In this document: positions 14,961-21,674 of the stretch, one piece after another
Layout of the letters: every line of letters starts with the position of its first letter
Position numbering within the stretch: position 1 is the first letter of the stretch
From: a virus
Direction: 5' to 3' (one strand)
DNA: 37,244 nucleotides
Virus record (IMG/VR): IMGVR_UViG_3300034198_026098
Coordinates: 1-37,244 of that record
Made by a program: the position numbers and the translations under genes
Notes under the pieces: generated by a model
What the model was told of the DNA's origin: nothing
The model's input: the letters and a program-made list of their open reading frames with translations, nothing else
The model's database searches: none

Positions 14961-15506
14961 ATGCAAAAAGATACAATCAGTTTTGAAACTATGGAAGGAA
15001 TTGTTAAAACTTACAAGGTTTCTCACCCCTTCCAAATCATAAATGTTAACTCTCCTGACCGTCCAAATTTATCTGCGTTATTAGCTATCCCTATTTTTGA
15101 AGAAAACGACAAAGAAGCCATATTTTATTTTAAAAATGACTTTTTACTTAAAAGTAAAAGAATTAGAATATGCTGTGAAATTGTTAAAGATGAGAAGTTT
15201 GAAGAGGCAGAGCCTATGATTACTATTGAGTATAATTCTTCTCCTCCACACGCAATTATTTACAAAAAAAGCAATGTATCTGGAATAGGGCCGTGTCTTG
15301 ATTTACCTGGATTTTTTGCTTTCACACAGATTTGTGACAATGATCCTGGTCTAAAAATAATAAATTTAATTAATGAAAAACTAATCGACTCGATTATAGT
15401 CCAAGAATTGCATTCATCAATTGTGCCAAAAATTCAAGACGTGGAACATACCGACGAAAAAGATAATGAGCCTGTTCCTCACCCTGAGAGCTCTCCCCAC
15501 CAATAA
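14961..15506 (+). CDS. Hypothetical protein (181 aa)
   Basis: Starts two bases after the nuclease stop codon; GGAAAA is the only binding site, so coupling is likely. The middle is beta-rich (IRICCEIVKDEKFEEAEPMI) and the tail is acidic and Pro-rich (EKDNEPVPHPESSPH), probably unstructured. No motif is recognised. Confidence 0.7.
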   Translation: MQKDTISFETMEGIVKTYKVSHPFQIINVNSPDRPNLSALLAIPIFEENDKEAIFYFKNDFLLKSKRIRICCEIVKDEKFEEAEPMITIEYNSSPPHAIIYKKSNVSGIGPCLDLPGFFAFTQICDNDPGLKIINLINEKLIDSIIVQELHSSIVPKIQDVEHTDEKDNEPVPHPESSPHQ

Positions 15507-15557
15507 ATTAATTTAAAATTGAAATTCAACGGACTGAATAATAAAAAGAGGTCCGTT

Positions 15558-15674
15558 ATGAAACAACTAGAAGTTAAAGGTTTGCCGAAATTTAAATTGA
15601 AATATAAGCTTAACAAAACTAAGTATCGATCCTTGGTTCCAAAACAACTGAAACACCATTTTCAGATTTTGTAA
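15558..15674 (+). CDS. Small basic protein (38 aa)
   Basis: AAGAGG precedes the ATG; the product is very basic (MKQLEVKGLPKFKLKYKLNK). The last 56 bp overlap the convergent zinc-ribbon gene. AACGGAC (15528-15534) and GTCCGTT (15551-15557) can pair to place the binding site in a loop. Overlap lowers confidence. Confidence 0.45.
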   Translation: MKQLEVKGLPKFKLKYKLNKTKYRSLVPKQLKHHFQIL

Positions 15675-15822
15675 TCGTAAAAGTGTCGCCGTCATTTGCA
15701 ATGAGACCACATGACATGCAGTTGAATTTAGCTTTTTTACCAATAGAATTATAATACGTTGTCATTCTAGTATTTTTAGATTCGTTACACACGGGACATC
15801 TACTATTTTCTATAATTTTCAT
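15619..15822 (-). CDS. Zinc-ribbon protein (67 aa)
   Basis: Two CxxC knuckles (RCPVCNES at 8-15 and FNCMSCGL at 33-40) separated by 22 residues form a standard zinc ribbon. The C-terminal half is short beta-strands (TFTITKSENGVSVVLEP). It overlaps the upstream membrane-protein gene by 4 bp. Possibly binds nucleic acid; the role is unknown. Confidence 0.75.
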   Translation of the reverse strand: MKIIENSRCPVCNESKNTRMTTYYNSIGKKAKFNCMSCGLIANDGDTFTITKSENGVSVVLEPRIDT

Positions 15823-15980
15823 TGAAATAGTCTACATAAAATAACAAGTGATATGATCGATATCAAAAGAGCAATTAAAATTGGTTCTATGCTCCACCAT
15901 CGGTATACTAAAAAATGAATTATAATTACCACTAGCGGACATATTGCTAAGTCCAATAACAAAATTTGTATTATAGACAT
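15819..15980 (-). CDS. Small membrane protein with two helices (53 aa)
   Basis: Almost entirely hydrophobic: IQILLLDLAICPLVVIIIHF, a short RWW turn, then PILIALLISIISLVILCRLF. The ATGA overlap with the zinc-ribbon gene and the tight fit after SSB support it. Candidate for an immunity or exclusion peptide, but only by analogy. Confidence 0.6.
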   Translation of the reverse strand: MSIIQILLLDLAICPLVVIIIHFLVYRWWSIEPILIALLISIISLVILCRLFQ

Positions 15981-15988
15981 AATAGTAC

Positions 15989-16417
15989 TCAAAATGGGAT
16001 GTCGTCATCTAATGCAGAGACGCTTTTAGCATTTGAAATGGGAAGGGGAGCAACATACTCATCTTTTGTGTGCTCTGCCCACGATTCTTTAGATCCGAGA
16101 AGCTGTATTGTCTTACCTTTTATCTCAGTTTGATAGCAGTCTTTACCTTCTTTGTCTTGCCATTTTTTATAAGTTATCGAACCTTCGATATAACACTGCT
16201 TTCCTTTTTTTAAGTACTCGCCAGCTATTTCTGCTAACCGCGCGTAAAGAACTACTCTATGCCACTCTGTCTTTTCCACGAGCTCACCTTTTTTGTCTTT
16301 GTAAGATTCGTTTGTAGCTATGCTTAGAGTGGCTACAGCTGTACCATCAGTCAATGTTTTGAACTCTGGATCGTGCCCTAAAGTGCCTACAATGATTACT
16401 TTATTTATTCCCTTCAT
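15989..16417 (-). CDS. ssb: Single-stranded DNA-binding protein
   Basis: A 142-aa SSB with the full OB-fold (INKVIIVGTLGHDPEF, TEWHRVVLYARLAEIAGEYL, KKGKQCYIEGSITYKKW) and the acidic tip DDDIPF that binds host replication and repair proteins. The linker is short compared with E. coli SSB (178 aa). AAAGGAG lies upstream. Its natural partner here is the Sak4-like annealase at 10516, although the two are in separate leftward operons. Confidence 0.95.
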   Translation of the reverse strand: MKGINKVIIVGTLGHDPEFKTLTDGTAVATLSIATNESYKDKKGELVEKTEWHRVVLYARLAEIAGEYLKKGKQCYIEGSITYKKWQDKEGKDCYQTEIKGKTIQLLGSKESWAEHTKDEYVAPLPISNAKSVSALDDDIPF

Positions 16418-16419
16418 TT

Positions 16420-16971
16420 TTATTGCTCCTTTGCATTAAACGGATGAACTATATTAATTCTAACAAATTGTCTTTTGCAATCATCCGACACCGGAATTGT
16501 TTTATGTAAAAAAACAGGATTTGTTACATAAATTACGTTTGGTTCCATTGTGAATTCTTTTAATTGTTCAAAATCCACCTCCGACGCGCCTCCTTCGATG
16601 TTAATATTAGCCTTATAATTCCCTTCATATCCAACGGCACCCGTTATATTAGAGCAAAATAAAATAATTTCTGGGGTATACCCGTCCGTATCATGAGCAT
16701 AACAATCGCCACTCCAGTTTCCGTCTACATGAATCCCTCCTCTTCTATGTAATTCTCCTTTTTTTAGCATTTTTTCATCTATAGTAATGTAGCAACCCGA
16801 ATACACCAGGTTTTTAAATCTTTTCAGTAAAGCTTCAAAAATTTTATTTGTAAAGGTATCATAGTTATCTAAATTTTTGGTGGCGTCCATCATATATAGT
16901 CTTTTTGATGAAAATTCCGGGAATTCTTCAATTTTTCCAATAGCTAAGCACTTAGATGTAAAGTTTTTCAT
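16420..16971 (-). CDS. Possible Fe(II)/2-oxoglutarate-dependent oxygenase
   Basis: A 183-aa protein. The pattern fits the metal site of this fold: H81-x-D83 in GGIHVDGNW, a distal H156 in VFLHKTIPV, and R171 in FVRINI, 15 residues after the distal His, where the co-substrate Arg is expected. The rest is beta-rich, as in a jelly roll. If real, it could modify DNA, protein or a small molecule; lying next to ssb slightly favours DNA. The fold is inferred from four residues and spacing, so it could also be an unrelated phage protein. Confidence 0.5.
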   Translation of the reverse strand: MKNFTSKCLAIGKIEEFPEFSSKRLYMMDATKNLDNYDTFTNKIFEALLKRFKNLVYSGCYITIDEKMLKKGELHRRGGIHVDGNWSGDCYAHDTDGYTPEIILFCSNITGAVGYEGNYKANINIEGGASEVDFEQLKEFTMEPNVIYVTNPVFLHKTIPVSDDCKRQFVRINIVHPFNAKEQ

Positions 16972-16977
16972 TTTAAT

Positions 16978-17151
16978 TTACTGTTGAGATATACAGATAT
17001 CTATTTTTCTCATAATTAAACAAGTGATTCCAACACTAGGCAAAACGGTAAACATCGCAACTGTAAATATGCTGTTCGGCGTTATTGTAAACAACACAAT
17101 AAAAACAAAAGCTAATGACAAAATTAATGCTGATAGTACTTTTAAAATCAT
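16978..17151 (-). CDS. Small membrane protein (57 aa)
   Basis: Start 17151 is chosen because AAGGT lies 8 bases upstream; the longer frame from 17214 runs inside the previous gene. Two hydrophobic helices are visible (VLSALILSLAFVFIVLF and IFTVAMFTVLPSVGITCLIM). It is the second of two small membrane proteins in this operon. Function unknown. Confidence 0.6.
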   Translation of the reverse strand: MILKVLSALILSLAFVFIVLFTITPNSIFTVAMFTVLPSVGITCLIMRKIDICISQQ

Positions 17152-17156
17152 TTTGA

Positions 17157-17339
17157 TTACCTTAATTTTCTTGAATAAATAGTGACATGCCACGAATACT
17201 TGCAAATGTTGCATATCATTCTGCGCTCGACGATTATATTTTTTCCCGTGTGAGTATCTACTTTGCTCGTTATTTCAACATCAAAATTTTTTGGGTGAGA
17301 ATATGGGCACTTGCACTGTAAAATCCTGTAATCGTCCAT
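17157..17339 (-). CDS. Small zinc-type protein (60 aa)
   Basis: Cysteines at CKCPYSH (9-15) and CNICKYSW (43-50) suggest one zinc site. It is the first gene after the hairpin at 17375 in the operon that includes ssb. AAAAGAG is the nearest binding site. Not recognised. Confidence 0.65.
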   Translation of the reverse strand: MDDYRILQCKCPYSHPKNFDVEITSKVDTHTGKNIIVERRMICNICKYSWHVTIYSRKLR

Positions 17340-17374
17340 TGATTCTCTTTTAAAAGTAGGTTAAAATACAAACA

Positions 17375-17427
17375 ATTCAGGAGACGGCCGGCCCTTACCC
17401 GGAGCTAACTACGACCGTCTCCTGAAT
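17375..17427 (-). terminator. Long hairpin with 13-bp stem after the HTH gene
   Basis: ATTCAGGAGACGG (17375-17387) pairs exactly with CCGTCTCCTGAAT (17415-17427). The loop of 27 bases is GC-rich and includes GGCCGG. On the - strand it is followed by TTGTTTGTATTTT. It lies just after the stop codon of the HTH gene and 35 bases before the next gene, so it is a terminator or an attenuator that separates the regulatory genes from the ssb operon. Confidence 0.6.
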
Positions 17428-17430
17428 CGT

Positions 17431-17682
17431 CTATTCAGGCACTAATTCGTCGTACTCGTATTGTTTGTCGGTAATGTCGACGCCAGCTTTAATATCCAGC
17501 CAGATTTCATCAAACAATTTTCTGAAATTTTCCTTCGGCTCCATCCCGTTTTTCCAGCGTTGTACTGTAGACTTATGTACTGACAACAGCTCTGCTAGCT
17601 CTGCGGCGCTTAAAAGACAATGCGACAATATGACATTTAACTTGTCAGCTGTTGTTGGGCTCAAATTTTTATGATTCATCAT
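17431..17682 (-). CDS. HTH DNA-binding protein (83 aa)
   Basis: The helix-turn-helix is clear: LLSAAELAELLSVHKSTVQR at about 24-43, followed by WKNG. The C-terminal part is acidic (DKQYEYDELVPE). GAGGAAAATGCTG places the start at 17682 or the next codon. It is the last gene of the operon driven from 18599, next to a second HTH gene at 17766. The pair may form the lysis-lysogeny or copy-control circuit. Confidence 0.7.
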   Translation of the reverse strand: MMNHKNLSPTTADKLNVILSHCLLSAAELAELLSVHKSTVQRWKNGMEPKENFRKLFDEIWLDIKAGVDITDKQYEYDELVPE

Positions 17683-17761
17683 CAGCATTTTCCTCAAACT
17701 GTTTATCTTCCCAGTCTCTTAACTCTTTGTCGCGAAACAAGTCCTCGTCAATTTCTTTCAT
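17669..17761 (-). CDS. Small acidic protein (30 aa)
   Basis: AGGAATAATAAA lies before the ATG at 17761, and the frame overlaps the following HTH start. The product MKEIDEDLFRDKELRDWEDK ends FEENADDES and is extremely acidic, so a DNA mimic or an HTH partner is conceivable. Short size limits confidence. Confidence 0.5.
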   Translation of the reverse strand: MKEIDEDLFRDKELRDWEDKQFEENADDES

Positions 17762-17765
17762 TTTA

Positions 17766-17933
17766 TTATTCCTCAGCCAATTTTTTAAGTCTATATTCAG
17801 CAAGATGGCTCGGTGAGCTTCTGCCGCTTTCCCACATTTGTATCACCGTTCTGCACACGCCAACAGCTTTTGCAAACTCTACTTGAGTCATTTGCATTTT
17901 CATTCTAAGAGCTTTTATTTCTTCTCGTGTCAT
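17766..17933 (-). CDS. XRE-family HTH regulator (55 aa)
   Basis: A compact Cro/CI-type domain: MTREEIKALRMKMQMTQVEF, AKAVGVCRTVIQMWESG, then RSSPSHLAEYRLKKLAEE. Start 17933 has GAGG 8 bases upstream; a longer frame from 17978 lacks a site. With no peptidase or dimer domain it resembles Cro more than CI. The operator in the promoter at 18599 is one possible target. Confidence 0.75.
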   Translation of the reverse strand: MTREEIKALRMKMQMTQVEFAKAVGVCRTVIQMWESGRSSPSHLAEYRLKKLAEE

Positions 17934-17987
17934 TTTATACCTCGAGCTTATTTTAGCTTGTAATTCGGGCTTTAGCAAGCTTTTGAA

Positions 17988-18206
17988 TTACTTATTTAAG
18001 TATTCATGATGTTCACCGTAGGTTAATCTTTGCAGCCCGTTGTGTGGAACAAATATATAGTAAGTATCGCCCTTTACATTAATCATTAAATATTGGTCTG
18101 GCAACCAATCACCCGGAGTGGGTATAGCTTTTAACACTTTTAATTGCATAAACCCTATTTTTACGATGTTTCCTATTTCCCAATTTTGCTTAGTGTTAGT
18201 TATCAT
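17988..18206 (-). CDS. Hypothetical protein (72 aa)
   Basis: A beta-rich small protein (WEIGNIVKIGFMQLKVLKAI, then DTYYIFVPHNGLQRL). Its leader CAAGGGGATAGATTATGA is the same as that of the gene at 18245, which indicates local duplication of a binding-site cassette. Function unknown. Confidence 0.7.
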   Translation of the reverse strand: MITNTKQNWEIGNIVKIGFMQLKVLKAIPTPGDWLPDQYLMINVKGDTYYIFVPHNGLQRLTYGEHHEYLNK

Positions 18207-18244
18207 AATCTATCCCCTTGTTTTGTTGATTAAATTTTGTGTTA

Positions 18245-18556
18245 TTAAAATATTGAGTAGTGGTGTACTTCCCAATTTAAGTCGCCTAAATCCTCTACTT
18301 TTTTAACGTCTTCTTCTTTTTGATAATAATATGCAGTAATTATACGTTCGCAGTCACTTTCTGTTTCGCCGGGAATTTCCATGTCTGCGCAAAATTCCAC
18401 CCATCCATTTCTTAGCAATCTGTTCGTAAAATCGCAATCAATCTCATTTAATATATTTACTGCTTCTAAGCCTGCTTGCGCTACTGCTTGATCTCGAGTT
18501 AAATCATTGTTATCTATAGTTAATTCATAGTTATCTGTAGTTAATTTATCGTTCAT
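18245..18556 (-). CDS. First gene of the leftward regulatory operon (103 aa)
   Basis: Begins 45 bases below the strong promoter at 18599. The N-terminus has a short internal repeat (LTTDNYELTIDNNDLT). The remainder is acidic and helical (VEFCADMEIPGETESDCERI). Acidic early proteins of phages sometimes mimic DNA, but nothing specific is recognised. Confidence 0.7.
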   Translation of the reverse strand: MNDKLTTDNYELTIDNNDLTRDQAVAQAGLEAVNILNEIDCDFTNRLLRNGWVEFCADMEIPGETESDCERIITAYYYQKEEDVKKVEDLGDLNWEVHHYSIF

Positions 18557-18598
18557 AATCTATCCCCTTGTGTTGCAGTCGTGATTGACTGTAAGCTC

Positions 18599-18627
18599 AG
18601 TTTAGCACGCGTAACGTGCTTTGTCAA
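18599..18627 (-). promoter_or_regulatory. Strong leftward promoter with operator in spacer
   Basis: On the - strand: perfect -35 TTGACA (18627-18622), 17-bp spacer, -10 TAAACT (18604-18599). The spacer holds an inverted repeat, AGCACG (18604-18609) and CGTGCT (18615-18620) around CGTAA, placed as in repressor-controlled phage promoters. It drives the genes from 18556 to 17431. Confidence 0.75.
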
Positions 18628-18735
18628 GCTTTTTGTTTTCCCATTTATACCTTTGTTGTTTTGACTGTTTTTTGTGATATCATAGTTTTTTGGTTTTGTA
18701 AAGGGGGAGTAACTGCGTCGTATTTTAAACTCATT

Positions 18736-18768
18736 ATTCCCCCTATATTCCCCCTATATTCCCCCAAT
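18736..18768. repeat. Three 11-bp iterons ATTCCCCCTAT
   Basis: Two perfect copies (18736-18746, 18747-18757) and a third that diverges at the end (18758-18768, ATTCCCCCAAT). The 11-bp period puts the C-runs on one face of the helix. They end at the -35 of the promoter at 18768, and an A-rich tract follows. An inverted GGGGGAGTAA is at 18704. Activator sites or plasmid-type replication iterons are both possible. Confidence 0.85.
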
Positions 18769-18796
18769 TGTTTGTTAAAAAAAAATGCGTTATAAT
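18768..18796 (+). promoter_or_regulatory. Rightward promoter with consensus -10
   Basis: -35 TTGTTT (18768-18773), 17-bp spacer containing nine A residues, -10 TATAAT (18791-18796). Start is expected near 18803. The weak -35 directly below the iterons suggests activation by a bound protein. Confidence 0.65.
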
Positions 18797-18802
18797 TCAG
18801 GC

Positions 18803-19160
18803 GGCACGATAGTTTGAGCAGACTTGGACATATCAAGGTTAACCATCTGCGTCTAAAACAATGGTGTAGTAAGAGAGGTGGGACGGGCGGTGCAAATCCG
18901 CATAGTATTGAGTTTGAAATCTCAATATAAAGCAGCTCAGCACATAGAGCGCTCTTACTTCGTAACTATTACGCCAGTACCCAACCTGGCTCGTGTCAAC
19001 TAATTGCAGAGAAGCGGCGAACCTCATCTACGTAAATCTCGCGATACATTCGTAGCGCTGTCAGTAGTCGTTGCATCTAGCGTCAGGTGCGTTCTTTGTG
19101 ATGACGTCGTTTGCATCTATCTCTTAAACAGATAGATGCAAGCTTAATATAGAGAGTACT
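18803..19160 (+). ncRNA. Candidate structured RNA or long structured leader
   Basis: No credible gene lies in this 358-nt stretch, which is less AT-rich to the eye than its flanks. Pairings seen: GCAGA/TCTGC at about 18819/18845 enclosing CTTG/CAAG; AGTAAGAG (18868-18875) with CTCTTACT (18952-18959) enclosing GCGG/CCGC, TATTGAG/CTCAATA and GCTC/GAGC in a cloverleaf-like set; CCAG/CTGG; CTACG (19028-19032) with CGTAG (19051-19055); GCATCT/AGGTGC; and a perfect 12-bp stem TTGCATCTATCT (19111-19122) with 19130-19141 just before the gene at 19161. It starts below a consensus promoter. It matches no riboswitch, tRNA, tmRNA or ribozyme that I know. Confidence 0.4.
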
Positions 19161-19655
19161 ATGAGCAACTTAGGATGGCTTCATAAAAATGTAGAGCGTG
19201 TTTTTAGAGTCGCACTCTATGCGGCATTTCCCGATTTCCCGGAATTACTTATAGAGTCTTTGCAATTTGCGCCAAATAAAAAAGGTGAGTGTGGAGACCA
19301 AATTAACATCATTAAATTGGCCAGACTAGTTGGATTGAGCAATGAGCAGTTTTGCGAGCGATTATCTGTTTTTATCGAAAGAAGTTGTGCGTTGATTGGA
19401 TTTAGATTTTCTTTGACATTTGATACTCGAGTAGGGTTGTGCTTTATAAATTACTGGCATTTGCCCGTCGATCCATGGCTTAATAATGATAATTCTAACG
19501 CTGGCATAATGACTCATATCAAAATTGCGATCGATAAAATGAAAAAAGATCGCACTGCTTTAATAAAAGACAGAGATTTTAATTTTAGCGTAATGTGTGT
19601 TGCTGAGCACCCGCAGTTTATTTATATGATTTTAGAAGACCCGGACGATCATTAA
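19161..19655 (+). CDS. Hypothetical protein (164 aa)
   Basis: First gene after the structured segment; ATAGAGAG is the binding site. A globular alpha/beta protein with a possible helix-turn-helix (IIKLARLVGLSNEQFCERLS at about 50-69). It contains FDTRVGLCFINYWHLP in the middle. The family is not recognised. If the upstream segment is a regulatory leader, this is its likely target. Confidence 0.7.
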   Translation: MSNLGWLHKNVERVFRVALYAAFPDFPELLIESLQFAPNKKGECGDQINIIKLARLVGLSNEQFCERLSVFIERSCALIGFRFSLTFDTRVGLCFINYWHLPVDPWLNNDNSNAGIMTHIKIAIDKMKKDRTALIKDRDFNFSVMCVAEHPQFIYMILEDPDDH

Positions 19656-19675
19656 ACAGCAAGGATTAAATTCAA

Positions 19676-19858
19676 ATGAAATCTATCTGTTCTTTTATTG
19701 GTTTTTTAGTTAGTATGATCGGTTACCATTTGCATGGCAGCATTTTGTGGTCAATTTTTGACTTTTTTTTCTGGTACGTTGTTTTAGTGAAATGGGTGGT
19801 AGATAAACAATTAACTTTAACTGTCATACAACAAACCTTTTCTTTTTTCTTTCATTAA
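19676..19858 (+). CDS. Small membrane protein (60 aa)
   Basis: AAGGA lies about 10 bases upstream. Two hydrophobic segments rich in Phe and Trp (SICSFIGFLVSMIGYHLHG and ILWSIFDFFFWYVVLVKWVV). The next gene starts at the base after its stop codon, so they are coupled. Superinfection exclusion is a common role of such proteins, but there is no direct evidence. Confidence 0.55.
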   Translation: MKSICSFIGFLVSMIGYHLHGSILWSIFDFFFWYVVLVKWVVDKQLTLTVIQQTFSFFFH

Positions 19859-20053
19859 ATGAGCACTGAATACCTAATAGCATGTGAGGAGAGTAGAAAA
19901 GAAGTTGACAATAGTTTGATTAAATTTGTTTCAGGACAATATTGTTTCAATTGTGGCATTGAAAGTGTTCAAAGAATAACCCCGTCTTGTTCGCCAAATA
20001 ATCAGTTTTTGCTAATCTGTCATAGTTGTGGTAGTAAGTTTGACATTTACTAA
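19859..20053 (+). CDS. Zinc-ribbon protein (64 aa)
   Basis: Two CxxC knuckles, YCFNCGIES at about 28-36 and CHSCGSKF at about 54-61, form a zinc ribbon after a charged helix (ACEESRKEVDNSLIKF). No own binding site; translation depends on the preceding gene. Function unknown. Confidence 0.7.
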   Translation: MSTEYLIACEESRKEVDNSLIKFVSGQYCFNCGIESVQRITPSCSPNNQFLLICHSCGSKFDIY

Positions 20054-20080
20054 AATTTTGTAAATATATTAGGGTTGATT

Positions 20081-20344
20081 ATGATTAATATAGCTGAACC
20101 AACAACTAAAGTGCAGTATGATGTTACCAGGGACTCTATGTGTGTGATAGTTTACTTTAAAAATGAAAATGGCAAAGAAATATCGAGACATGGATTTTAT
20201 ATACCGATGCTTACCGCCGAAGGTCAGAATGATAACTTTGATTGGCCTACAGTTGCGGCTAGCTACAATGAGAAACAAGTAGATGAATTAAATAGATCTT
20301 TTTGCAGATATATTTCCAGCGCGATCGAGGAAGTGGTAGGGTAA
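20081..20344 (+). CDS. Hypothetical protein (87 aa)
   Basis: Start 20081 is favoured by TTAGGG upstream; a TTG two codons earlier is weaker. Beta-strands (TRDSMCVIVYFKNENGKEIS) are followed by a helix (NEKQVDELNRSFCRYISSAI). It is the last gene of the rightward unit and is followed at once by two hairpins. Confidence 0.65.
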   Translation: MINIAEPTTKVQYDVTRDSMCVIVYFKNENGKEISRHGFYIPMLTAEGQNDNFDWPTVAASYNEKQVDELNRSFCRYISSAIEEVVG

Positions 20345-20382
20345 AACTATGCCGTCATAGTTGCGATAGTCTTTACTATCGC
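20345..20382 (+). terminator. Two tandem perfect hairpins after the rightward unit
   Basis: AACTATG/CATAGTT (20345-20351, 20356-20362, loop CCGT) is followed without a gap by GCGATAGT/ACTATCGC (20363-20370, 20375-20382, loop CTTT). They begin at the stop codon. No U-run follows, so they may protect the 3' end or need a partner factor. The 131 bases to 20513 hold no gene that I can support. Confidence 0.5.
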
Positions 20383-20513
20383 TAGTATTGGATAAGTTCT
20401 TGAATTTAATTGATTTAATATTTTAACGGCAAAATGACATTATGGACAATTTGGAAAATAATTGTGCAAAGCAATAAATTATTTAAACAATGAGGCGCTA
20501 ATCTTCGTTATTT

Positions 20514-20810
20514 TTATTGCTCATTCAGTAACTCCTCCGTGACTATTAATTTTTGGATCATTTGACGAGTTTTTTTTATCTGTAAATCGAAAACTTCTAG
20601 TTCTTTGTCTTCAACTGTTTCTTTGCCTTCAACTGTCATAGCTTTTCTAATATTTTCAATCATATTATCTATTGAATTATTGATTAATTCTTGAGCTGTA
20701 ATTCCTAGCCATAATGACTCGAGTACGGTTTTCCTTTGCCCATAATCTCTAATCCAATGTACAACCAAATCACATACAAGATTGGCATCTTCTAAAATGG
20801 AATTACTCAT
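20514..20810 (-). CDS. Hypothetical protein of the partition operon (98 aa)
   Basis: The start overlaps the previous stop (ATGA). Helical and acidic, with a likely coiled coil at the end (ELEVFDLQIKKTRQMIQKLI). As third or fourth gene of the parA operon it may be an accessory of partition. Not recognised. Confidence 0.65.
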   Translation of the reverse strand: MSNSILEDANLVCDLVVHWIRDYGQRKTVLESLWLGITAQELINNSIDNMIENIRKAMTVEGKETVEDKELEVFDLQIKKTRQMIQKLIVTEELLNEQ

Positions 20811-21022
20811 ATTTTATCCTTGTCGCACAGTTCACGATTCAGCAAAGCTCTAGCAAAAGAATTTTTTGATTTGAAGTCAGATCTACTGTTGTATCTTTCA
20901 TTAAACTTCTGCAGCTCGCTTGCTGTCATCTTTATATGCAGCTGTTTTTCTAAAAATTCACGCGGCGTGTTGCTCTTCAGCGTCGCAGATTTTATAAATT
21001 CTTTCCTGTCATGTAGGCTCAT
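20807..21022 (-). CDS. Candidate centromere-binding partner of ParA (71 aa)
   Basis: Start 21022 has GAGGAG upstream and overlaps the parA stop by 14 bp; a frame from 21037 has no site. The protein is small, basic and helical (MSLHDRKEFIKSATLKSNTP, then TASELQKFNERYNSR, then SFARALLNREL). Small ParA systems usually encode the DNA-binding partner right after parA, often a ribbon-helix-helix protein. The N-terminal beta-strand of that fold is not obvious here, so the role rests on position. Confidence 0.55.
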   Translation of the reverse strand: MSLHDRKEFIKSATLKSNTPREFLEKQLHIKMTASELQKFNERYNSRSDFKSKNSFARALLNRELCDKDKI

Positions 21023-21674
21023 TAAGTAACTCCTCAATTTCTAATCCGATTGCGATAATTTCAAAGTGAGCTTTTGCGTCTGTGCTTTCTAATCCGGTGA
21101 GTCCAAAATAATCAGCTGTATCAAACACAGTGCGATGATATATTTTTCCGCGAAACGGAATAATATTATGATCGAGAGCTGCCCTTTCTGCTAGTTCGAT
21201 GTGCTTAAAAAGACTTGGCAATGATGGGCATTGATTTATCAGCACCCTACTCTTTAGATTTGGATTACACGGCCTAACATCTTTGAGTAGTTGTTGCATT
21301 TTATTCAGTGTTTTTTTATCACGTTGTTTGGGTCGAATGGGGATGATAGCAATGTCAGCCATAGCTAGCGCGCAATGCGTACTTTCATCATTGTACCCGC
21401 CTGTATCTACTACAACTATTCCATACTTTTTTGAGAGTTCATCAAGCAAATGATCTGTTTCGCCAGTCTTAGATACAATATTAATTGCATCTGACAATTC
21501 GTTTTTATTGCGTATATCAGCCCAAGACTCACTGCTGAACTGACAGCCATCTGTGTCGACAAGAATAACTTCGCCAAATATTTTACGCTGCTGGAAGTAC
21601 ACGACCAGGTTCTGCGCGATGGTGCTCTTTCCTGTTCCGCCCTTGGTTCCGACTATTGAGATTATATGTCCCAT
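21009..21674 (-). CDS. parA: ParA-family partition ATPase
   Basis: A 221-aa deviant-Walker ATPase. GTKGGTGKST at 9-18 has the signature Lys (K11) of the ParA/MinD group; VDTDGCQ at 39-45 and VVVDTGG at 87-93 are the next motifs. No N-terminal HTH, so it is the small ParA class found on plasmids. ParA forms an ATP-dependent gradient on the nucleoid that moves DNA cargo bound by its partner. Here it implies active partition of the phage genome as a plasmid. The gene overlaps both neighbours. Confidence 0.9.
   Translation of the reverse strand: MGHIISIVGTKGGTGKSTIAQNLVVYFQQRKIFGEVILVDTDGCQFSSESWADIRNKNELSDAINIVSKTGETDHLLDELSKKYGIVVVDTGGYNDESTHCALAMADIAIIPIRPKQRDKKTLNKMQQLLKDVRPCNPNLKSRVLINQCPSLPSLFKHIELAERAALDHNIIPFRGKIYHRTVFDTADYFGLTGLESTDAKAHFEIIAIGLEIEELLNEPT

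Noticed and set aside
17375-17427. Attachment site or resolution site in the long hairpin
   Set aside because: No recombinase gene in the genome and only one copy; a terminator or attenuator explains it better.
18841-18870. GTTTTAGA on the - strand, like the start of type II CRISPR repeats
   Set aside because: Single occurrence, no repeat array, no cas gene; coincidence.
18868-18959. tRNA gene suggested by the cloverleaf-like pairing and a T-loop-like TGCAAAT
   Set aside because: The T-loop-like arm is in the first position, linker lengths are wrong, the anticodon-like loop has eight bases and no acceptor CCA context is present.
18645-19027. Two - strand open frames of about 62 codons in the non-coding segment
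   Set aside because: They lack ribosome binding sites, one runs through the poly-A tract and the iterons, and their sequences do not look like proteins.
20401-20513. 11-aa frame at 20442 in the convergent gap
   Set aside because: No ribosome binding site and no support from neighbours.
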